DNA of 64,000 nt from Bacteroidales bacterium (lineage in GTDB: Bacteria; Bacteroidota; Bacteroidia; Bacteroidales; UBA12077): the NCBI GenBank assembly GCA_028282785.1, contig JANQHE010000035.1, positions 49,717 through 113,716 of the forward strand, in the 5' to 3' direction. Of this stretch, positions 44,001-52,330 are shown piece after piece. Positions within the stretch are counted from its first letter, which is position 1, and every line of letters starts with the position of its first letter. The position numbers were made by a program, and so were the translations under genes. The notes under the pieces are model-generated. The model saw only the letters and a list, made by a program, of their open reading frames with translations. It was not told the DNA's origin and ran no database searches.

Positions 44001-44804
44001 CTGATTAGTTTCATCATAGCTCCATTTATCTGGTCCTTCTGCATAAAATAAGATATAATCACCTGAATTGAATATGCCATCACTTCCTTTTTCAAAATAA
44101 ATTGCGCATTGTTCCAGGTCATCCTGACATTCTTCACTATTTGATATGGGAAGCATTCCATCAAAGTTACCATATATCTTAACGTTAGCAGGGTTGCTAA
44201 ATCCCATTTCGGTTAATTCCGAATAAGTTAACTTGTAGATTCCATCCTGATTTAATCTGATTTTTACCCAGGAACCACTTTTCATAACTGATTCTGAAGT
44301 AAACTTGCTTGATTCTTTAATAGATTTAGTTGTTGAGGATTTAGAGATAAATTCTATTTCAAATGCAATTATTTTTTCAATTTGGCCTGTTGTAGGATTC
44401 TTTCGAAAAGGCAATAAGTCAAATTGAAGATATGGTTTTGTTCTTATAAAATTAACGGATGATTCATACTTTAAATTAACCGGAATTTGCTCCTTATTTT
44501 TTAAAATGCCTAATTCATCATTAGTAAGGGGTTGAAATTGAGCATTATTTACAATTATTGAGGTGTTTTCCGAATTAACATTAAATAATTCATGATAATA
44601 GGGTATATAGTTTTCTAGATTGTAGTATCGTGCACCATCAAAAAATAAATACGTTGTTTGATTTATGTTTTTTTGTGTTAACTGATAATAATGAGATATT
44701 TTTTTTGAAGATTCCCATTTAATGGTTCGTTTATAGGAACTTTTTTGAGCAGATGTGCAAAAAATAGTGAAAAATAGTAGAATAAGAATTAGAAGCTTTT
44801 TCAT
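41001..44804 (-). CDS. porU: T9SS sortase PorU, gingipain-like C25 peptidase
   Basis: I start at the ATG at 44804, which begins with the signal peptide MKKLLILILLFFTIFCTSAQ; a Met seven codons upstream is less likely. The 1267-residue protein has an N-terminal beta-rich region and a C25 caspase-like domain. The catalytic His lies in NYTGHGGETGLAHE (near residue 775) and the Cys in MTATCEFSRFD (near 811). A C-terminal FlgD/CTD-like domain contains YPNPFTDKTAF. PorU removes the sorting domain of T9SS cargo and attaches the cargo to lipopolysaccharide at the cell surface. It diverges from the PorP/SprF-like gene. Confidence 0.95.
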   Translation of the reverse strand: MKKLLILILLFFTIFCTSAQKSSYKRTIKWESSKKISHYYQLTQKNINQTTYLFFDGARYYNLENYIPYYHELFNVNSENTSIIVNNAQFQPLTNDELGILKNKEQIPVNLKYESSVNFIRTKPYLQFDLLPFRKNPTTGQIEKIIAFEIEFISKSSTTKSIKESSKFTSESVMKSGSWVKIRLNQDGIYKLTYSELTEMGFSNPANVKIYGNFDGMLPISNSEECQDDLEQCAIYFEKGSDGIFNSGDYILFYAEGPDKWSYDETNQFYNHTKHIYSDHSYLFITDSGSPLTIGSTGTPSGGTDETVNSFTDYLHHELEEDNLLESGQLWFGEHFDITTTYNIEFEFPDLITSEAIQIKSAVAARSSASTTFDLKKGSQIVASQEIASVNLSSYTSTYANRNTITSSFTSSTDDFTITIDYNKSSSSSEGWLDYITLNAIRQLKLNGDQMLFRYYNSESISKIIEFDIGNTGTNTKVWNTTNPNTPSELELYNGNIKATILPGLNEFIIFNQDNFLIPEIIGSVENQNLHAINHRDMIIVTHLDFTSQAIEIAEIHQAQDGLSVEIVTPEQVFNEFSSGTPDATAIRNFVRMIYNRPSASDTLKYLLLIGDGSFDHKSITADNINYILTYQSENSLSPTSSFVTDDFFGLLDPTDNVEENNSGLVDIGIGRLPVRSSVEAQQMVDKIESYLNVENKGNWINSICFVGDDEDNNIHMRDADRLAEFVDTTYPHFFINKLYLDAFPQQSSAVYESYPEVNRLINDEVNNGILIFNYTGHGGETGLAHERVLSIDDINSWVNFDKLAIFMTATCEFSRFDNHNYISAGEQVLLNPNGGGIALFTTTRLVYSSPNYTLNRNFYNYVFEKDYKGDNRALGDIIRLAKNSSGTENNKRNFTLLGDPALRIPLPEYNVITDSINNNSVESYTDTLKALTKVTIHGHVVNAVGNFIPDYNGIIYPLVLDKKRTISTLGNDGTSTMNFSMQNNILYKGKASVINGKFNFSFVVPKDISYNFDNGKISYYSSDSEIDAKGYFSDFIIGGSNSEAGDDKTGPSLQIYMNDENFISGGVTDENPKLYAIVSDSSGINTVGNGIGHDITAILDNNSNNIIVLNDYYESDIDDYQKGKIEYLFSELENGEHNLKLKVWDVYNNSSEGDLDFIVAESDGLAIKNIFNYPNPFTDKTAFYFDHNRPNEDLEVLIQIFTISGKLVKTINIIINSNAFRSDPINWDGLDDFGDRIGRGVYIYQIKVRTTDGEIVKKIEKLVILK

Positions 44805-44938
44805 TAGTATGTTAATTTTATGCAAAGAAACAAAACTTTATATTAAGTAATAATGAATTTTTTTAATCGTTATCATTAAATCATAAAGAATAAAACGGCC
44901 AGGTTTCAATTTATATTGTCAAGTTGGATACGTAATTA

Positions 44939-45913
44939 ATGAAAAAGGTTTGCACAATATTATTTATTCTAATATTAAAACAATTATATTGTCAGGATGT
45001 TGAATTCTCACAGTATTATGCAAATCCTCTATACTTAAATCCGGCATTTGCGGGGGCTGATGAATATGCCCGGTTAAGTCTAAATTATAGAACCCTTTTA
45101 CCATCGTCTTTTGGAGATTATAATACCTATAGTGCATCCATTGACAAGTATTTCGATATTTTAAGTGGAGGTGTTGGTTTTCAGATTATGAATGATAGAC
45201 AAGCGCAAGGTGTTGTTAATGATCTAGGGTTTAGTCTCATATATTCTTATCATGCACAGTTACGGAAACGTTGGGCTATTGCTTCAGGTTTCCGACTAGG
45301 CTATAATATTAAATCGGTTAATACCAATGGTTTAGTTTACCCTGATATGATAGATCCTGTTACTGGTTCATCAGAAACGGGAATGGAAAGCGGGATTTCT
45401 CAAAAATCAATGTATTTTGATTTTTCATTTGGCCTCTTATCTTGGTATGATCGTTATTATTTTGGGATAGCAGTTGATCATTTGACCAATCCTCAAATAT
45501 CACTTGGTAGTGAAAATCCCGGCCCAGTAGGTCGTAAATATACTTTTCATGGAGGAATGGAAATTCCAATTTATAATAGTTTGGAAAGAGTGCATATGAC
45601 CTTATCTCCTAATTTAATAGTACAAATACAGGGAGGAGCTTCAAAATTAAATTTAGGTGTTTATTTGAACAAGAAAATGTTAACCGGAGGTGTTTGGATA
45701 AAAACAAATACAAATTTTAATTTTACCGGATCTGTGTTGATGTTGGGCTATGTAAGTGATTTATACACTATTGCATATAGTTATGATATCCCTTTTTATT
45801 TGGGTGGAATAAATGGGATAATTTCTGGTGCACATGAGGTAACCTTTTTGTATAAATTCATGTATAAAAGCAAGAGAAAAAAAATACGGGCAATAAAATG
45901 TCCTAAAATTTAG
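44939..45913 (+). CDS. PorP/SprF-family type IX secretion outer-membrane protein
   Basis: The 324-residue protein has a signal peptide ending at LYCQD. The family opening is DVEFSQYYANPLYLNPAFAGADEYARLSLNYR (in parts: FSQYYANPLYLNPAFAG, ARLSLNYR), followed by about 14 beta strands of an outer-membrane barrel. Members either anchor the PorKLMN complex or assist export of particular adhesins encoded next to them. This one lies between porU (divergent) and gldJ, not next to a porKLMN set. Whether it is the core PorP or an accessory paralogue cannot be decided here. Confidence 0.9.
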   Translation: MKKVCTILFILILKQLYCQDVEFSQYYANPLYLNPAFAGADEYARLSLNYRTLLPSSFGDYNTYSASIDKYFDILSGGVGFQIMNDRQAQGVVNDLGFSLIYSYHAQLRKRWAIASGFRLGYNIKSVNTNGLVYPDMIDPVTGSSETGMESGISQKSMYFDFSFGLLSWYDRYYFGIAVDHLTNPQISLGSENPGPVGRKYTFHGGMEIPIYNSLERVHMTLSPNLIVQIQGGASKLNLGVYLNKKMLTGGVWIKTNTNFNFTGSVLMLGYVSDLYTIAYSYDIPFYLGGINGIISGAHEVTFLYKFMYKSKRKKIRAIKCPKI

Positions 45914-45936
45914 TTATATTTGTGTGTTAAATCTTG

Positions 45937-45965
45937 TTTGTAGAAGATAAAAATTACTATATTTG
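45937..45965 (+). promoter_or_regulatory. Promoter of gldJ
   Basis: TTTG (45937-45940), a 17-nt spacer and TATATTTG (45958-45965) match the Bacteroidota consensus. A start near 45971 gives a leader of about 15 nt. Another TATATTTG at 45915 has no -33 partner. Confidence 0.7.
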
Positions 45966-45985
45966 AAATAAAAAATAGCATTACC

Positions 45986-47503
45986 ATGAACGTAAAGTTA
46001 AACATTTTCCCATTAATATTTATTAGTTTGCTAATAGTAACCGGTTGTAGTTTATTTGGAGGAGGAGGCACTCCTACCGGACAAACGCAAAGTGGAAATG
46101 AGTCTACAACAACTGGTTGGGAATATAATAATCCAGATAATGGAGGTTTCGAAGTAAAAGTTGATCATGAGCAAGAACCTGGTCCGGGGCTAGTATTCAT
46201 TGAAGGAGGTACATATACAATGGGACAGACCGAGCAAGATGTTACTTATGATTGGAATAATGTACCAAGAAGAGTAACTGTTGCTTCATTTTATATGGAC
46301 CAAACAGAAGTTAGAAATGTTGATTACAGAGAATATTTACATTGGATTTCCAGAGTATTTGTTGATTATCCTGAAGTATATAGAAATGCACTTCCGGATA
46401 CTTTGGTTTGGAGAAGCGCATTAGCTTATAATGAACCATATGTTGATTACTATTTCAGGCATCCAGCTTATAATGAATATCCTGTTGTTGGAGTAGATTG
46501 GTTACAAGCTAATGATTATTGCGTTTGGAGAACTGACCGTGTTAACGAAATGCGTTTAATTGATGAAGGTATTCTTGATTTGGACCCAAATCAAATCGGT
46601 CGTGAAAACTTCAATACGGGAGCTTATTTAGCAGGTCAGTATGAAGGTTTGGTAGTTGAGAATCTTCCTTCATTAGATCCCAACAAAGAAAGTAGAAGAG
46701 TTACTATGGAAGATGGTATTATATTACCGAAATATCGACTTCCAACAGAGGCAGAGTGGGAATATGCAGCAGTGGCTTTACTAGGAAACACTTATGACGA
46801 AAGACTTTATGAAAGAAGATTATATCCCTGGGATGGACATAATGTAAGAAATCCTGATCCAGCAGATAGAGGTATAATGATGGCTAACTTTAAACGTGGC
46901 CGGGGTGATATGATGGGTATGGCTGGAGATTTAAATGATAATGGAGCAATTACTGTACCTGTGTCATCATACTGGCCAAATGACTTTGGTTTATATTGTA
47001 TGGCAGGTAATGTTAATGAATGGGTACTTGATGTATATCGTCCTCTTTCTTTTGAAGATGTTAATGATTTCCGTCCTTTCCGTGGTAATGTATTTGAAAC
47101 GCTTGTTAGAAATGAAGATGGAAGTATAGCGGCAAAGGATAGTTTAGGACGACTAAAAACCAGACCTATAACAGATGAAGAAGCTGTAGGTAGAACAAAC
47201 TATCAAAAAGCAGATTATAGAAATTATCAAGATGGGGATCTGATGTCCGGATTAGATTATGAAAATCAAGAAGCTGCAAGAGGTACGGCGGCAACAGGAA
47301 ATATGTATGCACAAGATGTTCAGGGTGGTGATTTGACATCGTTAATTTCTGATAAAGTAAGAGTTTATAAAGGTGGATCATGGAAAGATAGAGCTTATTG
47401 GTTAAATCCTGCGGCAAGAAGATTCTTAGATCAAGATGAGGCTAGAGATGACTTAGGATTTAGATGTGCAATGATCGCAGTGGGAAGCCCAAGCGGGAGG
47501 TAA
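45986..47503 (+). CDS. gldJ: Gliding motility lipoprotein GldJ
   Basis: The 505-residue lipoprotein (lipobox ending at Cys21, LLIVTGC) contains a formylglycine-enzyme/SUMF1-like domain. Landmarks are GPGLVFIEGGTYTMGQTEQDV, DWNNVPRRVTVASFYMDQTEV (both partly shown), LPTEAEWEYAA, YCMAGNVNEWVLD and YKGGSWKDRA near the end. The catalytic cysteine pair of true sulfatase-modifying enzymes is not evident, as expected for GldJ/GldK. GldJ is needed for T9SS stability and gliding in Flavobacterium. The location beside porU and porV supports GldJ over the related PorK/GldK. It has its own promoter and terminator. Confidence 0.92.
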   Translation: MNVKLNIFPLIFISLLIVTGCSLFGGGGTPTGQTQSGNESTTTGWEYNNPDNGGFEVKVDHEQEPGPGLVFIEGGTYTMGQTEQDVTYDWNNVPRRVTVASFYMDQTEVRNVDYREYLHWISRVFVDYPEVYRNALPDTLVWRSALAYNEPYVDYYFRHPAYNEYPVVGVDWLQANDYCVWRTDRVNEMRLIDEGILDLDPNQIGRENFNTGAYLAGQYEGLVVENLPSLDPNKESRRVTMEDGIILPKYRLPTEAEWEYAAVALLGNTYDERLYERRLYPWDGHNVRNPDPADRGIMMANFKRGRGDMMGMAGDLNDNGAITVPVSSYWPNDFGLYCMAGNVNEWVLDVYRPLSFEDVNDFRPFRGNVFETLVRNEDGSIAAKDSLGRLKTRPITDEEAVGRTNYQKADYRNYQDGDLMSGLDYENQEAARGTAATGNMYAQDVQGGDLTSLISDKVRVYKGGSWKDRAYWLNPAARRFLDQDEARDDLGFRCAMIAVGSPSGR

Positions 47504-47526
47504 TTTTTTAAACAATTATAAATAAA

Positions 47527-47554
47527 AACCTCATTAATAACATGAGGTTTTTTT
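47527..47554 (+). terminator. Terminator after gldJ
   Basis: AACCTCAT (47527-47534) pairs perfectly with ATGAGGTT (47542-47549) and continues into seven T. It separates gldJ from murF by 13 bp before the murF ATG. Confidence 0.88.
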
Positions 47555-47567
47555 ATTTTGTAAATAG

Positions 47568-48860
47568 ATGAGTTTAGAAGGTTTATATGATTTATATATA
47601 AAGAAGAAAAGGGTAACAACAGATAGTAGGATAGTTACTAAAAATGCTCTTTTCTTTGCTTTAAAAGGCGAAAATTTTAATGGTAATGCATATGCTAAAA
47701 ATGCATTAGAAAACGGATGTTCTTATGCAATTATTGACGATAAAAATTATGCTGAAAATGATAAATATATCGTTGTAAGGAATGTTCTTGAGACCTTACA
47801 AAAACTAGGAAATTATCATAGAAGAAAATTGGGAATTCCTATACTTGGTATTACAGGTTCAAATGGTAAAACAACAACAAAGGAGCTAATATCAGCTGTT
47901 TTGGCAAAAAAATTTAAACTAATATATACACAAGGAAACTTGAATAATCACATAGGTGTTCCTTTAACTTTACTTTCAATGGATAGTGAAACGGAATTTG
48001 GCGTAGTTGAAATGGGGGCTAACCATATGAAAGAAATAAAACAGTTGTGTGAAATTGCTGAGCCTGATTATGGCATAATTACTAATATTGGAAAGGCCCA
48101 TTTAGAAGGGTTTGGTTCTTTTGAAAATATTATAAAAACCAAGAAAGAACTCTATGATTATCTTAAAAAAAATCAAGGGAAAGTTTTTTATAATTATAAC
48201 AATGAAATTCTAAAAAAAAGCATTAATGAATTAAAATTAGATAATATTCCCTTTGGGAGTAAGAGTTCTGAGATATATGGTGAAATTTTAAATACAGAAC
48301 AAAATTTATCTTTAAAAGTTAAAATTGGAGGGTTTACCGGAGAAATTCATTCCAAATTAATAGGAAACTATAATTTAGAAAACATTTTAGCTGCAGTTTC
48401 AATTGGTAATTATTTCAACATTAGTACTGCTGATATAATTTTGGCTATAGAAAGTTATATCCCTAAAAATAACAGATCGCAATTAATAAAAACCAATAAG
48501 AATACTATTATACTTGACGCTTATAATGCAAATCCAACTAGTGTTGAGTTATCTGTTAAAAACTTTGCGTCCTTAAAAAAAGAAAACAGTTTTCTAGTTC
48601 TTGGCGATATGTTGGAGTTGGGGTCGGAATCAAAAAAAGAACATGAGAACATTATAAAACTATTACAATCGTTAAACTTCAAAAATGTAATTTTAGTAGG
48701 AGATGTTTACCATTCTTTGAAAGTACCAAGTGATTATTTTCAATTTGAAAATGTAAATAAACTGAAAAATTGGTTACTCGAGAACAATATAAGTAGCTCT
48801 AATTTTCTAATAAAAGGTTCGCGCGGAATAAGATTAGAAACGATAGTTGAATATTTATAA
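47568..48860 (+). CDS. murF: UDP-N-acetylmuramoyl-tripeptide--D-alanyl-D-alanine ligase
   Basis: The 430-residue Mur ligase has an N-terminal UDP-binding domain (about 1-85). The ATP-binding motif ITGSNGKTTTK (95-105) opens the central domain, with GVVEMGANHMKEI inside it. A C-terminal domain contains LDAYNANPTS and LVLGDMLELG, which are typical of MurF. It adds D-Ala-D-Ala to the peptidoglycan precursor in the cytoplasm. The start is 13 bp after a terminator stem, so its promoter must overlap the terminator or transcription must read through from gldJ. Confidence 0.95.
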   Translation: MSLEGLYDLYIKKKRVTTDSRIVTKNALFFALKGENFNGNAYAKNALENGCSYAIIDDKNYAENDKYIVVRNVLETLQKLGNYHRRKLGIPILGITGSNGKTTTKELISAVLAKKFKLIYTQGNLNNHIGVPLTLLSMDSETEFGVVEMGANHMKEIKQLCEIAEPDYGIITNIGKAHLEGFGSFENIIKTKKELYDYLKKNQGKVFYNYNNEILKKSINELKLDNIPFGSKSSEIYGEILNTEQNLSLKVKIGGFTGEIHSKLIGNYNLENILAAVSIGNYFNISTADIILAIESYIPKNNRSQLIKTNKNTIILDAYNANPTSVELSVKNFASLKKENSFLVLGDMLELGSESKKEHENIIKLLQSLNFKNVILVGDVYHSLKVPSDYFQFENVNKLKNWLLENNISSSNFLIKGSRGIRLETIVEYL

Positions 48861-48869
48861 TTATGGATT

Positions 48870-49541
48870 ATGGGAAATAAAATAATGGATCCAATTGTAG
48901 GAAAGCTGATGGGTTTAAGATATAAATCTCATCCCTGGCATGGTGTCGATATTGGAAACGAAGCACCGGAGTTATTAATTAGTTATATAGAAATGGTTCC
49001 TACCGATACGGTAAAGTATGAAGTAGATAAAGTGAGTGGATATTTAAGATTGGATCGACCACAAAAATATTCTAATGTAGTGCCTGCCTTATATGGATTT
49101 ATTCCCCAAACCTTAAGCGGATCAAGAGTTGGGAAATATTGCGAAGAAAAAACAGGAAGGAGTGGGATTGAAGGAGATAATGATCCAATTGATATTTGTA
49201 TACTAACAGAGAAAGAAATTACTCATGGAGATATTTTAGTTCGTTCAAGACCAATTGGGGGTTTCCGAATGATAGACGGTAATGAATCTGATGATAAAAT
49301 AATAGCGGTTCTTAATAATGATGCTGTATACGGTAATTACAAGGATATTACCGATTGTCCAAACCTTATTTTAGATAGGTTAAAGCATTATTTTCTTACT
49401 TACAAAGATTTGCCGGGAAATAAAGCAAATACAGAGATAACTCACACATTTGGAATTGATGAGGCTTATGAAATTATTAAACTGGCAATGGAAGACTATA
49501 ATGAAAGATTTAATAATCTTGAGAATATGCTATCCATTTAG
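48870..49541 (+). CDS. ppa: Soluble inorganic pyrophosphatase, family I
   Basis: The 223-residue enzyme hydrolyses pyrophosphate to phosphate. Conserved parts are YGFIPQTLSG, the metal-binding EGDNDPIDICIL with its Asp residues, and the loop DDKIIAVLNNDAVYG. It is slightly longer than the E. coli enzyme, as in other family I members of this phylum. It starts 9 bp after murF and is co-transcribed with it. A start at the second ATG, 48882, is also possible. Its stop codon overlaps the stop of the convergent glycosyltransferase gene. Confidence 0.93.
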   Translation: MGNKIMDPIVGKLMGLRYKSHPWHGVDIGNEAPELLISYIEMVPTDTVKYEVDKVSGYLRLDRPQKYSNVVPALYGFIPQTLSGSRVGKYCEEKTGRSGIEGDNDPIDICILTEKEITHGDILVRSRPIGGFRMIDGNESDDKIIAVLNNDAVYGNYKDITDCPNLILDRLKHYFLTYKDLPGNKANTEITHTFGIDEAYEIIKLAMEDYNERFNNLENMLSI

Positions 49542-50566
49542 TTTTTAAAATCAAGAGTTGAAAATTGTCTCTTTTTCCTTAAAAAATAATCAATGACGAT
49601 ACTCCTGGGATATATCTCTTTATGATGATTAACTACTTTTTCATGAAGTAGTTTTTTTCTTTTTGATCGAAGTTTTCTTAAAGATTTATAGAAACTTACA
49701 TGGGCCTTTAATACAGCATAAAAGCTGGAAAATGAAAATTTTACAAGAAAAACTAATGCAGAAGCACCATCAAGTATCATTCTTGAAAACATCGCTGGAT
49801 ATAACTTTCCAACAGGTAAGTTTTTATATAAAAGAAACAGATTGTTTCTAAAATTAAGGTATAATTTAAATGGGCTGTTATTGGGTAATGTACCACCACC
49901 AACATGATAAACAGTAGATATAGGATTATATATAATTCTGTACCCCTGGTTTTTCAATCGCCAACACATGTCTATTTCTTCCATATGAGCAAAGAAGTCA
50001 TTATCTAAACCGCCTAGTTTTTTATATAAATCTGCTCTAATTATTAAACAGGCACCGGTGGCCCAAAAAATATCTTGTTGTTCATTATATTGATCCACAT
50101 CTTTTTCAATAACATCCAGTATTCGTCCTCTGCAAAATGGGTAACCATACTTATCTATATAACCACCTGCTGCTCCGGCATATTCAAAATGATCTTTCTG
50201 ATTAAATGCTTTTATTTTTGGTTGACATGCGGCAATTGAATCATCAGAATCAAGTATTTCTACTAAAGGAGTTAACCAATTTGGAGTAACTTCAATATCG
50301 CTATTTAAAAGGACAAAGTATTTTGCTTTGATTTGTTCTAATGCGCGATTATAACCTCCTGTAAATCCATAATTTTGGTCAAAAAGTATCTTTCGTAGGT
50401 TCGGATAGTTATTGTTCAAAAAATCAATAGACCCATCTTTTGAGTTATTGTCGGCAATAACAATTTCGGTTTCCTGATCCCGGGTATTTTTAATAAGAGT
50501 TGGTAAAAACTCTTCCAGAAACTTTTTACCGTTCCAATTTAATATTACAACAGCGGTTTTAATCAT
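49538..50566 (-). CDS. Family 2 glycosyltransferase (rhamnosyltransferase-like)
   Basis: The 342-residue GT-A enzyme shows TAVVILNWNGKKFLEEFLP at the start and EIVIADNNSKDGS for nucleotide binding. LLNSDIEVTPNWL carries the metal-binding Asp, and the acceptor-side motif is FAHMEEIDMCWRLK. It resembles WcaE/RfbN-like transferases that build cell-surface glycans. A hydrophobic patch near 265-290 may bind the membrane. It lies downstream of an acyltransferase and an inositol-phosphatase family gene on one transcript. Its stop codon (TAA) overlaps the ppa stop codon by two or three bases from the opposite strand. Confidence 0.9.
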   Translation of the reverse strand: MIKTAVVILNWNGKKFLEEFLPTLIKNTRDQETEIVIADNNSKDGSIDFLNNNYPNLRKILFDQNYGFTGGYNRALEQIKAKYFVLLNSDIEVTPNWLTPLVEILDSDDSIAACQPKIKAFNQKDHFEYAGAAGGYIDKYGYPFCRGRILDVIEKDVDQYNEQQDIFWATGACLIIRADLYKKLGGLDNDFFAHMEEIDMCWRLKNQGYRIIYNPISTVYHVGGGTLPNNSPFKLYLNFRNNLFLLYKNLPVGKLYPAMFSRMILDGASALVFLVKFSFSSFYAVLKAHVSFYKSLRKLRSKRKKLLHEKVVNHHKEIYPRSIVIDYFLRKKRQFSTLDFKN

Positions 50567-50578
50567 GTAATTTGGATT

Positions 50579-51469
50579 TTAATGTATTGGAGTTCCTGGT
50601 TCGCGTTTATGTTTCCACCTTTTATGTGACCAAAGCCATAACTCGGGTTTTTGCTTTATTTTTTCTTCAAGCATTCTAACATGGGTTTCTGTGATCTCAT
50701 ATTCTTTAGATTCACTCGGATTTTCAAAAAGTAATGTGAACTCAATTTCGTATTTTCCTCTTTTAACTTTATCAATATGTGTATAAACAACTGCAGAATT
50801 AAATTTTTTTGCAATTTTTTCCGGTCCAAGAAATACTGCTGTTTCCTGATTCAGAAAATGAGTCCAATAGTTACCACTACCTTTAGGAGGCCTTTGATCA
50901 GCTAATAATCCTAAGATTGATAATTTTTTATCTCTATGATACTGTAAAACAGTTCTGAATGTATCATTCATTGAAACAGGAATTTCACCAAATCTTTTTC
51001 GCATATTATAAAATTCCTTATCGAAAAATTTATTCTTCAAAGGCTTATAAACACTCAATATCTGAAATGGAGTAAAAAGTGCTAATACTGTAAGCACTTC
51101 CCAGTTTGCATAGTGTCCAATAATTCCTATAACACTTTGATTTTTTTGATAGAAATTATTTAAAACTTCAACATTTTTGCAATCCACCATTTTAAGAAAT
51201 CGCTTTTTAGACATTCTTATAATGGCAATATTCTCTATAAAAATATCTCCTAAATGACGATAGAATTTACGTGTTATTTTATTTATCTCATCGTCAGTTT
51301 TTTTTGGGAAAGATTTTTTTAGATTATTAATTACAACTTTTTTACGATACTTTAGTACTCGGTAAAGCATAAAACATACGAAATCAGCAATGCCATAGAA
51401 TATAAATCTTGGTGAGTGAGCTAAAAGCCAACTAAACCCAATATAAAAAAAAGCACCTACCGATTTCAT
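50579..51469 (-). CDS. LpxL/HtrB-family lipid acyltransferase
   Basis: The 296-residue membrane-bound acyltransferase has one N-terminal helix and the catalytic HxxxxE motif HYANWE (His119, Glu124). LLADQRPPKGSG and LWSHKRWKH near the C-terminus are typical of LpxL/LpxM. In E. coli this family adds secondary acyl chains to lipid A. The Bacteroidota members act on lipid A or on amino-lipids. It is the middle gene of the inositol-phosphatase/acyltransferase/glycosyltransferase operon and shares one base with the upstream gene. Confidence 0.9.
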   Translation of the reverse strand: MKSVGAFFYIGFSWLLAHSPRFIFYGIADFVCFMLYRVLKYRKKVVINNLKKSFPKKTDDEINKITRKFYRHLGDIFIENIAIIRMSKKRFLKMVDCKNVEVLNNFYQKNQSVIGIIGHYANWEVLTVLALFTPFQILSVYKPLKNKFFDKEFYNMRKRFGEIPVSMNDTFRTVLQYHRDKKLSILGLLADQRPPKGSGNYWTHFLNQETAVFLGPEKIAKKFNSAVVYTHIDKVKRGKYEIEFTLLFENPSESKEYEITETHVRMLEEKIKQKPELWLWSHKRWKHKREPGTPIH

Positions 51470-52266
51470 TAGTTCTTATTCATTAAATCATTTACTATAC
51501 TTAAAAAATCGTTATATACAAATCTGTTTGAAGCAATAATTTCTTTACCAAAAATATAATTATTTTCTCCATTAAAATCGCAAACCAAACCTCCGGCCTG
51601 TTGTACGATAAATGCACCCGCGGCTACGTCCCATGGATTCAAACTATACTCATAAAATGCTTCAAACCTTCCACATGCAACATAAACAAGATCTGTAGCG
51701 GCAGAACCTAATCTTCTCAAACCTCTGGAATGTTGCATAAAATATTCCATAGTTTTCATAAATGGTTCAAGTCTATCATAATCATAGTATGGAAATCCTG
51801 TAGCAATCAAACTTTTTTCAACAGTATTTTTACTTGAAACTTTTATTTCTTCGCCATTTAGATAAGCAGGATTGTCTTTCCATGCATAAAAACATTCATT
51901 TAGGCCCAATTCGTGAACAACTCCAAGTATTACTTTATTATCTTCCATGAGCGCAATACTTATAGCAAATGGAGTAATACCATGAATAAAATTTGTTGTA
52001 CCATCTAAAGGGTCTATCACCCAGTTGTATTTATCACCTTTATTATTTGCAGTTCCTTCCTCAGCTATGAATCCGGCATCAGGCATAATCTTCTTTAGCT
52101 TTTCAACGATTCTTTCTTCTGAAGTTTTGTCAACGTAAGTTACAAAATCATGTAAACCTTTCTCTTCTACAATTAGTTCTTTGATATTACTTTTTTCCGA
52201 TAATATAAACTCACCAACACTTTTGGTTATTTCAATTACTTGCGAACAGATTTTTTCGAGATTCAT
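51469..52266 (-). CDS. Inositol monophosphatase family protein (SuhB-like)
   Basis: The 265-residue enzyme has the Mg-binding residues Glu70 (FIAEEGT), Asp85 and Asp88 in WVIDPLDGTTNF. The C-terminal motif NPWDVAAGAFIVQQAGG has the third Asp. It dephosphorylates inositol phosphates or related sugar phosphates; some homologues act on PAP or fructose bisphosphate. It begins the operon. A TATATTTG box 18 nt upstream of the ATG marks its promoter. Its last base overlaps the acyltransferase ATG. Confidence 0.92.
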   Translation of the reverse strand: MNLEKICSQVIEITKSVGEFILSEKSNIKELIVEEKGLHDFVTYVDKTSEERIVEKLKKIMPDAGFIAEEGTANNKGDKYNWVIDPLDGTTNFIHGITPFAISIALMEDNKVILGVVHELGLNECFYAWKDNPAYLNGEEIKVSSKNTVEKSLIATGFPYYDYDRLEPFMKTMEYFMQHSRGLRRLGSAATDLVYVACGRFEAFYEYSLNPWDVAAGAFIVQQAGGLVCDFNGENNYIFGKEIIASNRFVYNDFLSIVNDLMNKN

Positions 52267-52283
52267 AGATTAAAATTAAATGT

Positions 52284-52291
52284 CAAATATA
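52284..52291 (-). promoter_or_regulatory. -7 element upstream of the inositol-phosphatase operon
   Basis: The minus strand reads TATATTTG, an exact TAnnTTTG. No TTG is seen at -33. The leader would be about 11 nt. Confidence 0.45.
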
Positions 52292-52330
52292 GTAAAGGAA
52301 AAAGTCTAAATTGTTAAGATAATTTATGTT

